Shown: positions 34,910-46,504, numbered from the stretch's first letter. The stretch: 64,000 bases of DNA from Heterobilharzia americana (GCA_944470555.2 OX104128.1:39477920-39541919); one strand, 5' to 3'. Translations and numbers: made by a program. The notes: generated by a model from the sequence alone, not told the origin.

Positions 34910-35858
34910 CTGTCCTCAGTGCTTCTGGCGGTATCCCATCTGGTCCTGCTGCTTTCCCACATTTCAGTAGCTTTATGGTGTTCAGGATTTCTATTTTCGT
35001 TGGGGGATTAATGTTCACTTGTAATTCAGCGGCTGCAGGTGGTATTTCTGGACGAAGTGCAGGTGGTGGTCGATTCAAGAGCTTCTTGAAGTGGTCGGCC
35101 CATCGTTTCCTCTGTTTCTCTTCTTTCGTAATTAAATTTCCTTCTTCATCTTTTATTGGTTTCATCTGTGTTCGTCTCTTCCCTGATAGCAACCTGGTTA
35201 TTTGATACAATGTCGTCAGGTCTCTCCTACCAGCAGCCTGTTCTGCTTCACTTGCCAGTGTTTCGTAGAAGTGTCTTTTGTCTTTGCGTGCACTCTTCTT
35301 CACTTCTTTGTTCAGTGTTTTATACATTGTGCTCAGTTCCTCTTGTCGTTGAGCATCCTTGCACTGGTTTATCTTCTGCTTCATCATCCTCCTCTCCTCT
35401 ATCAGCTTCCACGTATCCATTGAGATCCATTCCTTGTCTTCTTTCTTCTTCCTTCCTAATACGGTTGTGCAGGTTTCTTTCCACATAGCTTTCAAAGACT
35501 TCCAGTGTTCTTCCACACAGGTTTCTTCACGGATGTTCCTCGATATCTCCCATTTTGTCTTGATGGCTGACTTGAAGATCTCCTTTGTAGTTCCATCCTT
35601 CAGTTTCCGAGTGTTGTACTTGAATTGAGGTCTATCACCAGCTTCCTTGAAGGCTTTTAACTTGATTTGGAAGGTTCCTCGCACTAGATAGTGGTCTGAA
35701 CCTACATCTGCTCCTCTTCTTGACCTTGTGTTAAGTAGACTGCGTCTCCATTTTCTTGAGATTGAGATAAAGTCGATTTGATTTTTAGTGTGTCCTTGTA
35801 TCTGGTGAAATCCATGTCGCTTTGTGGATATCTTTGTGCCTGAACACACTGCCTCCAA
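34833..35858 (-). CDS. open segment: endonuclease C-terminus, linker and RT N-terminus
   Basis: An uninterrupted 341-codon part of the pseudogene above; its first Met is not a real start. It carries KNQIDFI and GSDHYLV of the endonuclease at residues ~25-60, a Lys/Glu-rich linker, and AAGPDGIPPEALR of the RT at ~308. It ends at VPDF followed by a stop, caused by a short insertion absent from the 27.6 kb copy. Over shared positions it differs from that copy by only a few residues (for example FKSAIK versus FTAAIK). Confidence 0.82.
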   Translation of the reverse strand: MEAVCSGTKISTKRHGFHQIQGHTKNQIDFISISRKWRRSLLNTRSRRGADVGSDHYLVRGTFQIKLKAFKEAGDRPQFKYNTRKLKDGTTKEIFKSAIKTKWEISRNIREETCVEEHWKSLKAMWKETCTTVLGRKKKEDKEWISMDTWKLIEERRMMKQKINQCKDAQRQEELSTMYKTLNKEVKKSARKDKRHFYETLASEAEQAAGRRDLTTLYQITRLLSGKRRTQMKPIKDEEGNLITKEEKQRKRWADHFKKLLNRPPPALRPEIPPAAAELQVNINPPTKIEILNTIKLLKCGKAAGPDGIPPEALRTDAETTADMLTPLLQKVWKEEKVPDF

Positions 35859-36698
35859 TCACCAAATCGTTGAATGCACAGAATTCTGCGAACAATTCTC
35901 CATTCTCATTTATTTCACCTAGCGCCTCTCGACCCATGGTTAGTTCTCTTCCCGTGTTGTCCCCTCCCAGTTTGGCATTCATGTCGCCCATCAGAATTTT
36001 GATATCGCCAACTGACGTCTTGTCCAGTGTTGATTGAAGTTGTCTGTTGAAATCCTCCTTTTTCTCTTGCTCTGCATTATTTGTAGGTGCATGGCATAAC
36101 ATTGTATGATTGTGACCTTTCTTCCTTTTGAGTTGAATCTTGCTGTCATGACCCTGCAAGGAGATTGGTTCCCACTGCATGAGAGCCTTCGATGCTCTTG
36201 AGGACATCATGATAGCCACTCCATAACTCAGTGTGCTAAAAACGTGGTTGTCGTCTGGGTGACAATATTGAGGTAGATTATTGATTCTCCAGTTGACAGT
36301 TTGGAGAGTCCACTTCCATTCCATCTGCTCTCGCAAATCCCAAGCAATTCGATGTGATACCTTCTCATCTCCTTTGCAATATGGGCTGCCTTACTGGGTT
36401 CAAACATGGTGCGGACATTCCATGTCTCCACGTTTACTTTCGCTTTCATCGAGAGAAGACACATCGGCCAATTGGCTTCCCGAAGGCAAAATTTCACCAA
36501 CTGGTGTCATTTCGCCTCTCCGATTCCAGCGGGGAATAAGTTTGTTTTCATTTTTTATGTTTCGTTTGTGCTTTGAAGTTTGTTTAGCGGTTATATTTGT
36601 TTTACGGGGTAGGGTTGGTAGCCCTATGCCTAACCTTCCCTCTTTACCCTGGGCTTAGGACCGGCTAGTAACTAGTGAACTAGTTAACCAGGCGAGGT

Positions 36699-38000
36699 TG
36701 GGTATACACTTCTGAAATTCAGAAACACCTGCATTAGTATTGCTATCAGTCAAGTAATAAATGTTCACTTTGTGTAGAACTTTTCTCTGAGGATGACATT
36801 TTATGCATGACTTTTTTATGAACTTGAAAACTAACATCTGAGTACTTTGGTAGGAATACAAGAGTCTGATCATTTCCGTCAGCTTTTCAAAGAATTGCCT
36901 CCAGTTTATAACAGTTAATTATTAAAGTGTAATTAAAATTCGGCGTAAACTAATTGATTATTGTAATCAGAACAAAATTTGTCAGAAAACCGGAAGACAG
37001 CAACGCAAATGAGGAGAAAAGCTGTGAAAATTTATGTTATTTAATATAAAATTAATGTCGAAGCATACTGCTGAAGAAGATGAGTAGTTCGAAATCACTT
37101 AAGCTGATCTGTAAATTTTGCTGGTCATATCATCATTATCTAAGTAGTTGACAATCGTATCACTTGTATGAAGCCAAATTCATCAGGAATATATCAGGAC
37201 AAATTTAGCTTACAAAGTCGAATTATCCATTTACTTGAACACTTTTACCGTCATGCTTTTCATTGAACTGCTAAACCGCTTACGCACTTATCTACTATGA
37301 TTACGAATAGAATGTTGGAAACTGACTATACTTTTGATGTTTAATTGTCTTTTGTGTTATAGAATAGTATCAAAACCCATTTCTTTTGGTATTTTAACAA
37401 TGTGACTTGTAGATTTTCAGAGTTTAAATGTTTCTTGGTATTTGTTCATTTAAAGCTTGGGATATGTGAATCCAGATATATAGTGATCACATCCGGACTA
37501 TATGGCATAAATCTGAATAGCCATTTTTTATCCTCATGCATTGAAAAATGGTGAACCAAATTCCAAGACAAAGCTTACTCAACATCCATTTTGATGTATT
37601 CTGTCAATCTCTGTGGATTAAATACAAAAAAAGTGATTTGTAGAGGGAATTGAAAAATCTTTCAAAACCTACTTCTCCCAACAAATTTTGAATTGACTTT
37701 TAGAAAATTTTAGAATGTTCTTCAGTCAGGATGTTAAACTTTTGCTGACTTCTTCCTTGTTTTCATCTTCTAGGGACATACTAATGCTATTTTTCAGGGC
37801 AATCACTGACTGGTTGTTTTTAATTATTTTCAATTTGGTAGCATTTAACTATAAAATGAAAACTTTTCTCAGATATTTTTTATTCTTAAGACTGGTAGAT
37901 TGCGTATATCTTCCTCTCACGTTCTGTGAAAAGAGAAGCTATGAAACAAATAGTGAAATATTGGAGAATATTTGTCATTAACGAAGATGATCTTGATAGT
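36699..38000. other. spacer without recognised genes
   Basis: AT-rich. An 88-codon frame at 37715-37981 shows hydrophobic stretches but no known domain, and codon context suggests chance. No supported feature. Confidence 0.42.
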
Positions 38001-38002
38001 GT

Positions 38003-38150
38003 TGCATTCTTTGAACTGGATGGTTTAATTGTGAAGCTTTCATTGTTATTCTAAACAGTATCATCAGCATAGATTTCAAAACGTCTGTGCTGATGATGTT
38101 GTCTAGAATGACAATGAAAGCTTCACGGTTAAACTACCAAGCTCAGAGAA
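38003..38150. repeat. fold-back element, near-perfect long hairpin
   Basis: The left arm (38003-38072) and the right arm (38085-38150) are reverse complements with scattered mismatches, many of which would be G-U pairs in RNA, around a loop of about 12 nt. The inner 50 bp (for example GTGAAGCTTTCATTGT against ACAATGAAAGCTTCAC) is almost perfect. No A/B boxes are present. It could be a MITE-like fold-back or the source of a long hairpin RNA. Confidence 0.7.
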
Positions 38151-38654
38151 CATAGCACAATCAAAACAGTGAGATGTTGATAAGTATTTCATATCTCCTT
38201 TCCACTACTACATGGGTACATCGAAAACTTACAAAAGTTTCAATGTATTCAAGAGACAAATTCAAACTTTCCTCAATGCTACAGGTGGTTATGTAAATGC
38301 TTACGACAAAACTCAACATGTGACAATAATATATTAATGTGTTGAGCTTGTTATATGCCTTGGTCATGGTCCCTGAATAGCTGCCAAGAAAAGCCAAAAT
38401 CGTTTTGCTAATGAGCTACTTCACCACAGTGACCTTAGTGTCATTACAAAGGTAGTTCCAGTTTTATTACTGCTGATGAATAACATATGAAGTGTTAATG
38501 AGTAGAGAAATTGTTAAAGGCGAAAGGTCTAAAATAATTATGCCTCATGCTCAATATCTTCGGTAGTGTCGTGTACAGTGTTTACCCAAACAGGAGAAAT
38601 ATAGACGTAATAACAGATATAAATCCTGTGTAACACACTAGCATGTAATAGTTT

Positions 38655-38815
38655 GATACTCGGTAATGAGTGAAGATGAAATGAAGATTTAGACTGCTGC
38701 CAGATTCGAACCAGCAACCACCAGCTTTCCAGCTCGATGCTCTGCTAACTGAGATACGAGGCCCGACTGCTGACCAGATTTTTGTTTCACTTCAATCACT
38801 AAGAATTTTGGTTGA
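38655..38815 (-). repeat. family III tRNA-like element between inverted ends
   Basis: Ends AATGAGTGAAGATGAAATGA (from 38664) and TTGTTTCACTTCAATCACT (to 38800) are imperfect inverted repeats. The minus strand contains a B-box-like TGGTTCGAATCTGG (near 38700-38713) and an A-box-like CTCGTATCTCAGTTAGC (near 38744-38760). This is the clearest tRNA-like core in family III. Confidence 0.65.
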
Positions 38816-38929
38816 CTACCATGTGAATTCGCGATGCGTTACTGTCACATGATTGTACTCACCATGGTTGCCCAGTCAGGACTTCTCATCTCAATCCAAA
38901 TCTAACTGGATTACAGAGGGAGAGTATCA

Positions 38930-39065
38930 TATTAGTTATCAGTTTGACTGTCTGCCGTGGTTTGGCAGACTATTACTGATACTGGGTGGGGGTTGAAGGT
39001 GAAATAAAAATTTCGGTGGCAGTGGGACTGGAACCAGTGACTAATTTAACGTTAACCACATACTA
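38930..39065 (-). repeat. family III element, partial copy
   Basis: It has the family III lead-in (CCGTGGTTTGGCAGACT near 38955), the GGGTTGAAGGTGAAAT arm and a minus-strand B-box-like GACTGGAACCAGTGAC near 39028. The other arm is absent. Confidence 0.5.
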
Positions 39066-39334
39066 TATCTGGTTACCTACTTTTTGAAAACGTTTTACTA
39101 TAATTTTTAATTTATATGCTACGTGTAAGTTAAACGAAGTAGAAGTCTTAAAATTTACTTTAATTACTTATCAAAAAAATATTTGTGGGTACCAAACACC
39201 CTTGTTATTATTATGATTACTGTTATTATTATTATTGATTAGCAGCAAAAAAACTTTTTGGAGGTATGAAATTCAGAGCTTAATCCTAGTAGTAGAGTTT
39301 TATAGTATATGGCATACAGAATAAATTAAATTTG

Positions 39335-39548
39335 GTAATCACCACAGACTAAGATCTTTTAGACAGCCATTGAGCACCTAGGAGGATTGGACGACTGTTT
39401 TGTCATAGTACGGGACTCCTACATAGTGCCCACCCATGATTCCACTAGTGATTTCTGGCTGCTAAAGAGTCCCATACTAAGACGAAACAGCTATCCAGTG
39501 CTCCCAGATTTCCAGTGGTTCTTCAACTGATTTCAGTCCGTAATGGTG
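39335..39548. repeat. family I element reduced to two facing hammerhead arms
   Basis: The left arm (about 39340-39430) is the inverted form of the right arm (about 39465-39548), with only ~35 bp between, so the tRNA-like core has been lost. The plus-strand hammerhead reads CTAAAGA instead of CTGANGA at 39472-39478 (G5 lost), then a stem II hairpin, GAAACAGCTATCC and the stem I strand CAGTGC. The minus-strand one has a decayed core. Neither is expected to cleave. Confidence 0.68.
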
Positions 39549-40150
39549 GTGTTCTGCCCGCTAACTGGGAGAACCAGCTGCTCACCGGATTACACTTCAA
39601 CTGCCAAGGGTTTTGTCCGACTCCTATTTGAATTCATGATAATTAACTGTTATTTCATTGTATTTACACTAGCTGTCCAGCATCCATTGCTATTTGTGGT
39701 TATTTTAGAAGTTGCATAGCATTTGAAAGGTAGTGGGATAAAGATCGTATATATTTTGTATGACTTGAAGGGAAATTTCTTCTAGCTATGATCATCCGCT
39801 TGCCTCTTGACTATTTAGATACAAATCTGCTGACGAGAATTCAGTAGCTATCGTAACAACTCTTTTCTCGTAGTATCGTGCGACAATATAGACTTTTATG
39901 TGTTTTTTTAAGAGATTATTAGAGGATGCATGCACGTTTCAATACTTCATGACTTACAACTTTCCAATTAGTTATATCTTTATTCGACTGTAACCAAACA
40001 ATCACTATCAAAACATGTGGCGAAGGCGTTTTGTGCCAGCTAGTGACAACTACACCACTTCAGTTTATTTACCCATTCGATTAAACTACGTATCTGGTTA
40101 GAATCACACTAACAAGATAAGTTAATATCGACTATCAAAACTTTATTTCA
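39549..40150. other. spacer without recognised genes
   Basis: No supported gene or repeat seen. Confidence 0.4.
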
Positions 40151-40560
40151 TTCAGTAATTAGTCACTGGAGAGCAACCTATTCCAAGTTTTCTAGTCCTG
40201 AGTACTGACCTAATACTATAGATCACCAAGCTAGGCGACCCATAATTGTGATGCACTTTGATAGATATTAGTTGATTTAAGAGGATCAGTTGAAAACCTT
40301 GTCAAACTTAAGTTTCGTTCACTTTGGCACTCGTCAGCAAGACGTATTCACAATCTCAAGTGAAGTTGTATTTCGCCTAAGATTTCAACTCAACAACAAT
40401 AACAAAGTTACCACTAACGCATTTGGGTTGTGAATGGTCTCCTGTACAAGTGTATTAAATAAACTGAATGGTCACTGGAGAGTAACCAACTTCATGTTTT
40501 CTAGTCCTAAATGATGACCCAATTTGATCAATAATTATTCTCATAGGTTTTGCCTGAAAA
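40151..40560. repeat. family II element, one full and one partial arm
   Basis: CACTGGAGAGCAACC...TTTTCTAGTCCTGAGTACTGACC begins the unit near 40169, and the same terminal words recur near 40472 (CACTGGAGAGTAACC...TTTTCTAGTCC). Between them are the GCACTCGTCAGCAAGACGTATTC segment (near 40329) and a decayed minus-strand B box (GATTTCAACTC near 40381). The layout resembles the 42.7 kb copy. Confidence 0.58.
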
Positions 40561-41284
40561 CTGACAGGTCCAACTATTTCAAGCAACAATAACAATATGG
40601 GGAGTCGCTTAGTCGGCCGAAGCAAAGGTTCCCTTTCATTCAAATATTTAAAGTACAGAAAAACAATGATTCTATTTTTCTAGTTATTTCCAATCTTACA
40701 CAGTTAAATGAAGATGAAATTCAATGATAAAGCGGAGATTTTTTGAAAATACAAAAAGTAGTGTGTTCGCTATTTTATAACAACGGAATGGAAAATGTTC
40801 AATCTTCAACCAGTAAACAATTCTTACTAGTTAATGGCTTGTTTTACTGCTTAAAGAATGCATGTAGCAGATATTTGTTCAAGCTATGAGCTCAATAGAA
40901 AATTATTATGAAAAATTGCACCTTTCACAAAATTCATCGTATGGCACCCAAAGAATACCATAGTTTTCTGCTTTCTGAAGCTTTATTAACGTATTGATGA
41001 CTCTCTAGCAGCTAATTCAGAAGTTTAGGATACATTCTGTAAACTATTTTCAAAGGATTCTCTTAAAGTCTGTCAACTGTTTTGTTTGTTTTAGGATAGA
41101 AGGGTTGATACGTTTTAGATTTATTAATGTTTATTTCGTATGAGACGTATCTGAATACATCCTCAACAGTTGCATTATTAAAGGCATACATGCAGTTGGA
41201 TATGAACAGAAGAGACTAATTAGTGCAGTTTTTCCTGACAAACATTTTTATTACAGGATGACCGGAATAATTACTTCACTTTGA
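40561..41284. other. spacer without recognised genes
   Basis: AT-rich, no supported feature. Confidence 0.42.
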
Positions 41285-41540
41285 AGGTTTTGAAGAATTT
41301 ATTGATTTCAAGGTGATATTCATCACGAACTTATATCAGTTGAAGAAATACTTAAGGCGTGAACGCTTTAGACAACTGTTCTGTCACAGAACGGGACTCC
41401 TCAGCAATGCGTACTCACGACTCCACAGGGGCCTGAACCTAAGACAGTCAAGTCTCCCGTTGAGCATGTTAGGATTGAGGCGATGGGTCGAAATTTGGTG
41501 GTACACATGTTTCCACTTCTCTTAATTCCCAGTATACTGC
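41285..41540 (-). repeat. family I element, minus orientation
   Basis: From the left: the terminal arm (GATATTCATCACGAAC near 41313), a minus-strand hammerhead (41350-41425) whose CTGAGGA core is intact but whose GAA segment reads AGA, a minus-strand B-box trace (CAGGGGCCTGAACC near 41427) and an A-box trace near 41480. The linker typical of the family ends it near 41520. The GAA change should abolish cleavage. Confidence 0.62.
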
Positions 41541-41924
41541 CAGCGTCATCCAGTGCCATCATTAAATATTTGAAGTGACCAGATAATGAATGACATATAT
41601 GCGAACAGTAGTAACCCACCAAAACACTAACTGAATACGAATGGTGAATATTCTCCCTCACAACCTTATACTTCAGTGAGTAGAGAAAACAAGAAGGAAA
41701 AGACAGAATTGTGACTGTAAAGAAAACAATCTGTTCGATAAAAATCCATCATTTATGTACATTTTTCATAAACATATGAAACCACTTGGTCGATTGTGGG
41801 ATAAATTTTCTAGTAAAGGTTTTCTTAACCCCACAGTGACATGTAAAAATGTGAAATTCAAAACTTCTACTTTAGTGACTTATCACTTGATTTCCATTTC
41901 GGCTACTTGCCATCAGTATTTGCC

Positions 41925-42078
41925 ATCACTTGCTTAGGTCCTTAGGTTGACCCCTGGTGAGGTCCTGAGTGCGCTCCTCTGGGGAGTCCCATACTAGGTA
42001 GGAACGGCTGTTCAGTGCTCCTGAGTTTTCAATAGTCTTCTAACTGATCTCAGTTCAGGGTGAATACCATGTTGAAAT
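41925..42078 (+). repeat. family I element, hammerhead half
   Basis: It has a B-box-like TAGGTTGACCCC (near 41943), then CTGGGGA in place of CTGANGA (A6 changed), stem II CCCATACTAGG, and GAACGGCTGTTCAGTGC. The terminal arm (AGGGTGAATACC) follows. The core is broken. Confidence 0.6.
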
Positions 42079-42654
42079 GGTTACTGTAATGTGACAGTAT
42101 GCACGATGTCAGTATTTTGTGCTCATTTCAGTATATACTTAGACCCTTTTTAGAGTCCTAAATGTATATACTAGTTTGCACATTAATCGACTGTTGTATG
42201 ATAATCAAATCACTTCAAAGCGTTGATCGAATTTTGTCGCTCAGATGCATACCTAGGCCACTTAACTGAATGAAATAATACTGTAACACACTTTTGATGT
42301 TAAATATTTGAAGTAAATTAACACAAAGCGTTTCATTCACATATCACATCTATCCAGAGTCAATGAAGTACTTATTCACCAGTAGACCTTATGTAAGAAA
42401 TCTATTGTCAAAAAAGCTTTACTTCACTATATTATCGGTTTTTTGTTTTTCAACAGAAGTGGAGGAATGTGAATACCCCCTAGTTTGTTAAACAAAACTG
42501 AGAGGCAATGTTGCGTCTGAAACATGGTGGATGAAACCTTTTGATTGTTTGAAACAGATAAGTCGTCATATCTTTTGTTTTATTTTAAACTTGTAGGATG
42601 ATAATGATGACTGTGACATTAACGAGTATTCGATAAGTATCATATAGCAGTATT
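42079..42654. other. spacer without recognised genes
   Basis: AT-rich, no supported feature. Confidence 0.42.
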
Positions 42655-43110
42655 GATTAGTCACGAGAGTGCAACCAATTTCATGTTGCCTAGTCCTGAG
42701 TGCAGACCGAATTCCATCAATCATATTTGCAGTGTGGCAACCAAGATAAGAAGCTCAGCATCGCGGTGAACATTAGTAGATGTTAGTTGGTTGGAGACAA
42801 TCGATAGGAAGCCCTGGACCTAGGTTTCGTGCTTTTCAGCTCTCGTCAGCAAGGCGTATCTGCAACCTCAATGGAGTTGATGTCCAGCCTGAGATTCGAA
42901 CCCGCATCACACAGTGTTGTAGTCAGCAACTTTACCACAGAGCTATTCGGGCTGCGACTGACTTCCCGCCGATTGCCTTCAACCAACTAACATCTACTAA
43001 TGTGCACCACGGTGCTGAGCTTCCTGGCTTGGTTACCGCATTGCAAATATGATCGATAGGATTCTTTCTACACTCAGGATTAGACAACATGAAATTGGTT
43101 GCACATGTAA
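42655..43110 (-). repeat. family II fold-back element with tRNA-like core
   Basis: Arms of roughly 145 bp (42671-42815 and 42958-43102) are imperfect reverse complements, starting GCAACCAATTTCATGTTG and ending with its mirror. The loop holds a minus-strand tRNA-like unit: B box GGTTCGAATC as its complement at 42892-42905, and an A-box-like AGCTCTGTGG complement near 42935-42950. It is the most complete family II copy in the window. Confidence 0.72.
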
Positions 43111-43134
43111 GCCAGTCCTAGAGGAGATTTGTAG

Positions 43135-43212
43135 CTGCTCGGATAGCTCAGTGGTAAAGTTGCTGACTGCAACACTGGTTGATGCGGGTTCGAATCCCAG
43201 GTGGGACACCAT
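43135..43212 (+). repeat. tRNA-like unit with near-consensus A and B boxes
   Basis: ATAGCTCAGTGGTAAAG (43143-43159) matches the A-box consensus and GGGTTCGAATCCC (43186-43198) the B-box consensus. A D-stem (AGC/GCT) and a T-arm (GGG/CCC) can form, but no 7-bp acceptor stem is possible with the flanks, so this is a tRNA-derived element rather than a working tRNA gene. It follows the family II fold-back by about 30 bp and is the opposite orientation of its core. Confidence 0.7.
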
Positions 43213-43925
43213 TCCATTATGTTACAAGTTCTTGGTGTGAAGTTGAGAAGTTTATTCGTTGCATGAGTGGGAAATAACATAGCCGTTATTTAGAGATTTT
43301 TGATTCATTTGATTATTGGTATTATTTGACGAAAGACTAATCTTTTGCTTCAGACATTTGGCGTAAGTTGAAAGAGTTACACTACTGGATGACTTTATTT
43401 GTGCAAAAGACTGATACAGCTGTTTTCTGCTTTACTTGTACCGATCAGTTGAGCATTTCAAAAACAACCTCTGGATATTACAGAAGAAAATTTTGAAAGT
43501 CTTAACTAAAAAGATATCAAGGTAAAGTAGCGATGTTTGATATAGGTCGAATAGGATATAGACAGCTTCTGGAAGTTGATATCACTTATTTTGAGTAAAA
43601 CCATGGAAACAGCACATGTGGTTTCGCTTTAGAGTTAAACTCCATCCCTTCTCAAGAAATGTCTTTAACAAAAGAGTTGTCCTTTCACATAGTGCCATTA
43701 ATCAGTTTTATTAATATTACTGAAGTTGCTTTTATCTAAGCTGATGAATGATTTTTTCATAGATTCTGATTAAACAGAACTTAGATGAATCTTATACACT
43801 AAGTAAACTGCAAAGTTGCTGGTAAGCGCCTAATTTGCAAATGTTGAAAATGTAAAAACCTCAAAAGTAATATAAGTCATCTAAGCGTGTACTGTAAAAA
43901 GATAAGTAATGCAATTAAATATATG
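43213..43925. other. spacer without recognised genes
   Basis: AT-rich, no supported feature. Confidence 0.42.
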
Positions 43926-43929
43926 AATG

Positions 43930-44100
43930 AATCTGCTGTTGTGTCACGTATGGTGAATGGAGAATGCTCAAGCGTTTGAGTGATTGCTGCTGAGTTTGAA
44001 TCCCGGTGGGAAAATTATCACTCACTGGCTGAATTCCAATTAGAACAAAACATGAGTCTTCTATTTGTCTGCTAGCTACCATCAAGGGAATTATAACACA
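43930..44100 (+). repeat. Sm-alpha-like element with decayed hammerhead
   Basis: It has a B-box-like GAGTTTGAATCCCGG (near 43987), the diagnostic TTATCACTCACTGGCTGAATTCC segment and GTCTGCTAGCTACC at the 3' end. The hammerhead region reads CTGAATT and lacks both the GA of the core and a matched stem II. Confidence 0.55.
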
Positions 44101-44126
44101 ATGAATCTTCAGGCGATATCAAGTCA

Positions 44127-44778
44127 CCCGCTAATATATTATTATTATTATTAGTCCCTTGGGTTCCTAATGAAACATAGGGCTTCGGTAGCACGTCTCC
44201 ATTTCATCCTGTTCTCTGAGATCTTTTGAACCTGGTTCCATGACAGCCCACAAGCTCTCATTTCTTTCTCGCACGACCTCCTCCATGTCACCCTCAGCAC
44301 CGACGTCCAACTCGTCGCCTCCCATGGGGATTCCACTAGAGTAACTGGCCTGACGCGTGATGTCCCTCAGTCGGCCTTCTCAGTGCATGGCCAATCCATC
44401 TCCACTTCTTCCTGCATATATGTTGAGCACTAGGTTCTTGGTTGATTCGTCCCCAGAGCTCCTTGTTGCTTATTCTTTCTAGCCATCTGATCTTCAGTAG
44501 TGAGCGTAGGCAGTTGTTGATGAATGTCTGTAGTTTATTGGAAATCCCTTTCGTAACGCGTCAAGTCTCTCAACCATACAGAAGCACTGACTTGACGTTG
44601 GTGTTGAAAATCCGGATCTTGTTTCACATGCTGAGTGGAGTGCAGAAGATCTCCACACTGGTTTCAGGCTAATGAATGCCTGTCTTGCTTTTCCGATTCT
44701 GACTTTGACATCCTCGTCTGTACCGCCTGTAGTTGAAACAGTGCTTCCTAGATAGGTGAAGGATGTTCGGCTAACATA
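44127..44778 (-). mobile_element. RTE-like retrotransposon, 5'-truncated minus-strand copy
   Basis: About 630 bp covering the post-RT tail and 3' end. The C-terminal open frame is 44336-44151 (minus). The flanks CCGCTAATATA and CGGCTAACATA (near 44128 and 44768) may be an imperfect duplication. Its sequence is close to the 33.4 kb copy. Confidence 0.85.
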
Positions 44779-46504
44779 TATGCAACACTAATAGAGTTGA
44801 ATTATACCAAACTAGTGAGCTGGGATATGATGAAATCTTACATTTGTGACTGTGTATTAAGTGGAATCAACAGTGATATCAATTCTGAAATGGATAAACT
44901 TCATGCTTCCATCATAGTGAATATATAAAAACTGAAAAAAACATATTATCAGCTTGATTCCACTGAAAACTGTTGATTAATACTTCCGCCTAGGAAGTGA
45001 CATTTATATGCGACAAGTACCGACTTACAACTCGAAAGATATAGGTATCAGTGAAATATAGAATATGTATTTCATCCTATTCAGGTCTCATCAGTCTCAT
45101 TTATTTGCCTTTCACTTTACTTTGGCGTTTTCCACATAATATACAATCCTACGACTGATTATTCTCAATAGGTTGAGAAGGATATACCAGTTGTTATATG
45201 AATAGCGCTTACAACTGTATACAAAGGAAGGATAGTCAACACAAACATACTAATTGTGCGCAAATACTATTCAAAATATATTTAGTCAGTTTTAGTTTAC
45301 ACTACAACGTTAGTACAGTAACGTTCGCTTTTTTTTCACAAAACTGTATTCTAAATCTTTAACGGTAACTGATAGATCCCAGTCAAAGTGACGCTCAAAC
45401 CCTAAAAGGTCAGAACAAAATCATAGAAGTTTATTATCTAGGCGTCACTGTAAATGTGAATTACAACAAGGATAATAATGCTTACTACCTTCAACAGTAG
45501 TGCTTCTATGGAAGAAATTGCTGAACTCATCCAAGGAACAGACTAGTAAAATGACGAAAATCACCGGAATTAATAACAAGGACAAAGGCAGATAATTAGA
45601 ATAAAGGCTAGAGGTGCGTAAATGAGTAAGATATCTAACAAACGTAGAGAAAGTGTCAGTCGAACGGAAAGAGGGCGGGAGATTAGATACCACTCTAAAG
45701 ACACCTTGTTGAGGTTCAAAGATGGATACAGTGATAGACAGGGATAACAAATCCAAAAGGGTGAATATTCGGTAATAGAACTTCAAAATTCCATACATTA
45801 AACGCTTGACACTTTATTTGTTTGATGCTAAAAGGAAAATACTTAAAGAGTGAGTTGGTTAAAATGCTTTATTCACCCAACTATATTACAGAAATGGATT
45901 TTTTGTAAGTAGTATATTTTTAACAATAATCCTTAACGTAAGTTGTTTACACATTCAATTTATTGGAAAAATTCAGTTTCTTTTTCAGAAGCTGATTTGC
46001 ACAGATTTTGTCTTGTTCTACTATGAGTACAGTTCACAATAGTAAACTGAGAGAATTATAATACTTTGATAAATCTTTTACTTAGGTAGTAAGTAGTCCA
46101 ATTAGTCAATGCACAAAGTATTTTTGTCTATTTTCCAGGTTCTCCTAATTCATGAAGTTTTTTTAATAAACTGATTAATTTATTCATTACCAGTTATTCA
46201 ACATATGGTACCATATTGCCCATTTGTTTGCCAACAAATATTTTAATGTGCAGCTAGACACTAACTTAAGCAACCAGTAAACAATTACAGTTATTCTGCT
46301 GAATATTGAAACCTTTATCTAGTAGTTTAAAGATAATGTCTTCAACACAGCATTACATTTATCCGTACGCTTGTCGTAATATAGTTAGTTTGATGGTTGT
46401 AAGTAAGTGTTATTTCCCACAAAATATTGAATGAACACCAGATATGTTGAAGATTTTGATTACTTTTATAATCTACATACTTTTGAAAGAAAATATCTAT
46501 CTGA
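44779..46504. other. spacer without recognised genes
   Basis: It holds a 117-codon minus-strand open frame (45798-45445) with hydrophobic segments. It has no family resemblance I can name and no promoter or splice context, so I leave it unannotated. Confidence 0.4.

Larger units (their letters stand above)
33434..36510 (-). pseudogene. RTE-like endonuclease/reverse transcriptase, frameshifted
   Basis: The start was placed at the ATG homologous to the one used in the 27.8 kb copy. Open pieces in order along the minus strand are 36500-36228 (endonuclease N-terminus with WNVRTM and ICESRW), 36336-35785 (with the MGDMNAKLGG motif), 35858-34833 (endonuclease end, linker, start of RT) and 34909-33959 (RT core and thumb). 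Unlike the 27.6 kb copy it keeps the ~60-bp endonuclease segment. It shares the frame break just before NQIDFI and has its own short insertion near 34835, just after VPD. The C-terminal tail (33619-33434) ends in TRNPRD. Confidence 0.9.
33413..36698 (-). mobile_element. RTE-like retrotransposon, near full-length, minus-strand, young copy
   Basis: Its 3' tail of TAA-type repeats lies at the left (about 33413-33434) and its 5' terminus at the right (ends ...CCAGGCGAGGT near 36698). It is ~3.29 kb and almost identical to the copy at 27.6-30.8 kb over the coding region. The two form a large inverted pair separated by about 2.6 kb. I found no convincing TSD: the flanks TTTGGATATT and TTGGGTATAC agree only partly. 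Confidence 0.94.

Noticed and set aside
43135..43212. Possible functional tRNA gene
   Set aside because: A and B boxes are excellent but no acceptor stem can form, and the same unit recurs as part of a repeat family.
45445..45798. 117-codon minus-strand open frame with hydrophobic segments, the longest outside repeats
   Set aside because: No domain recognised, no second exon or promoter context. Frames of this length are expected by chance in 64 kb.
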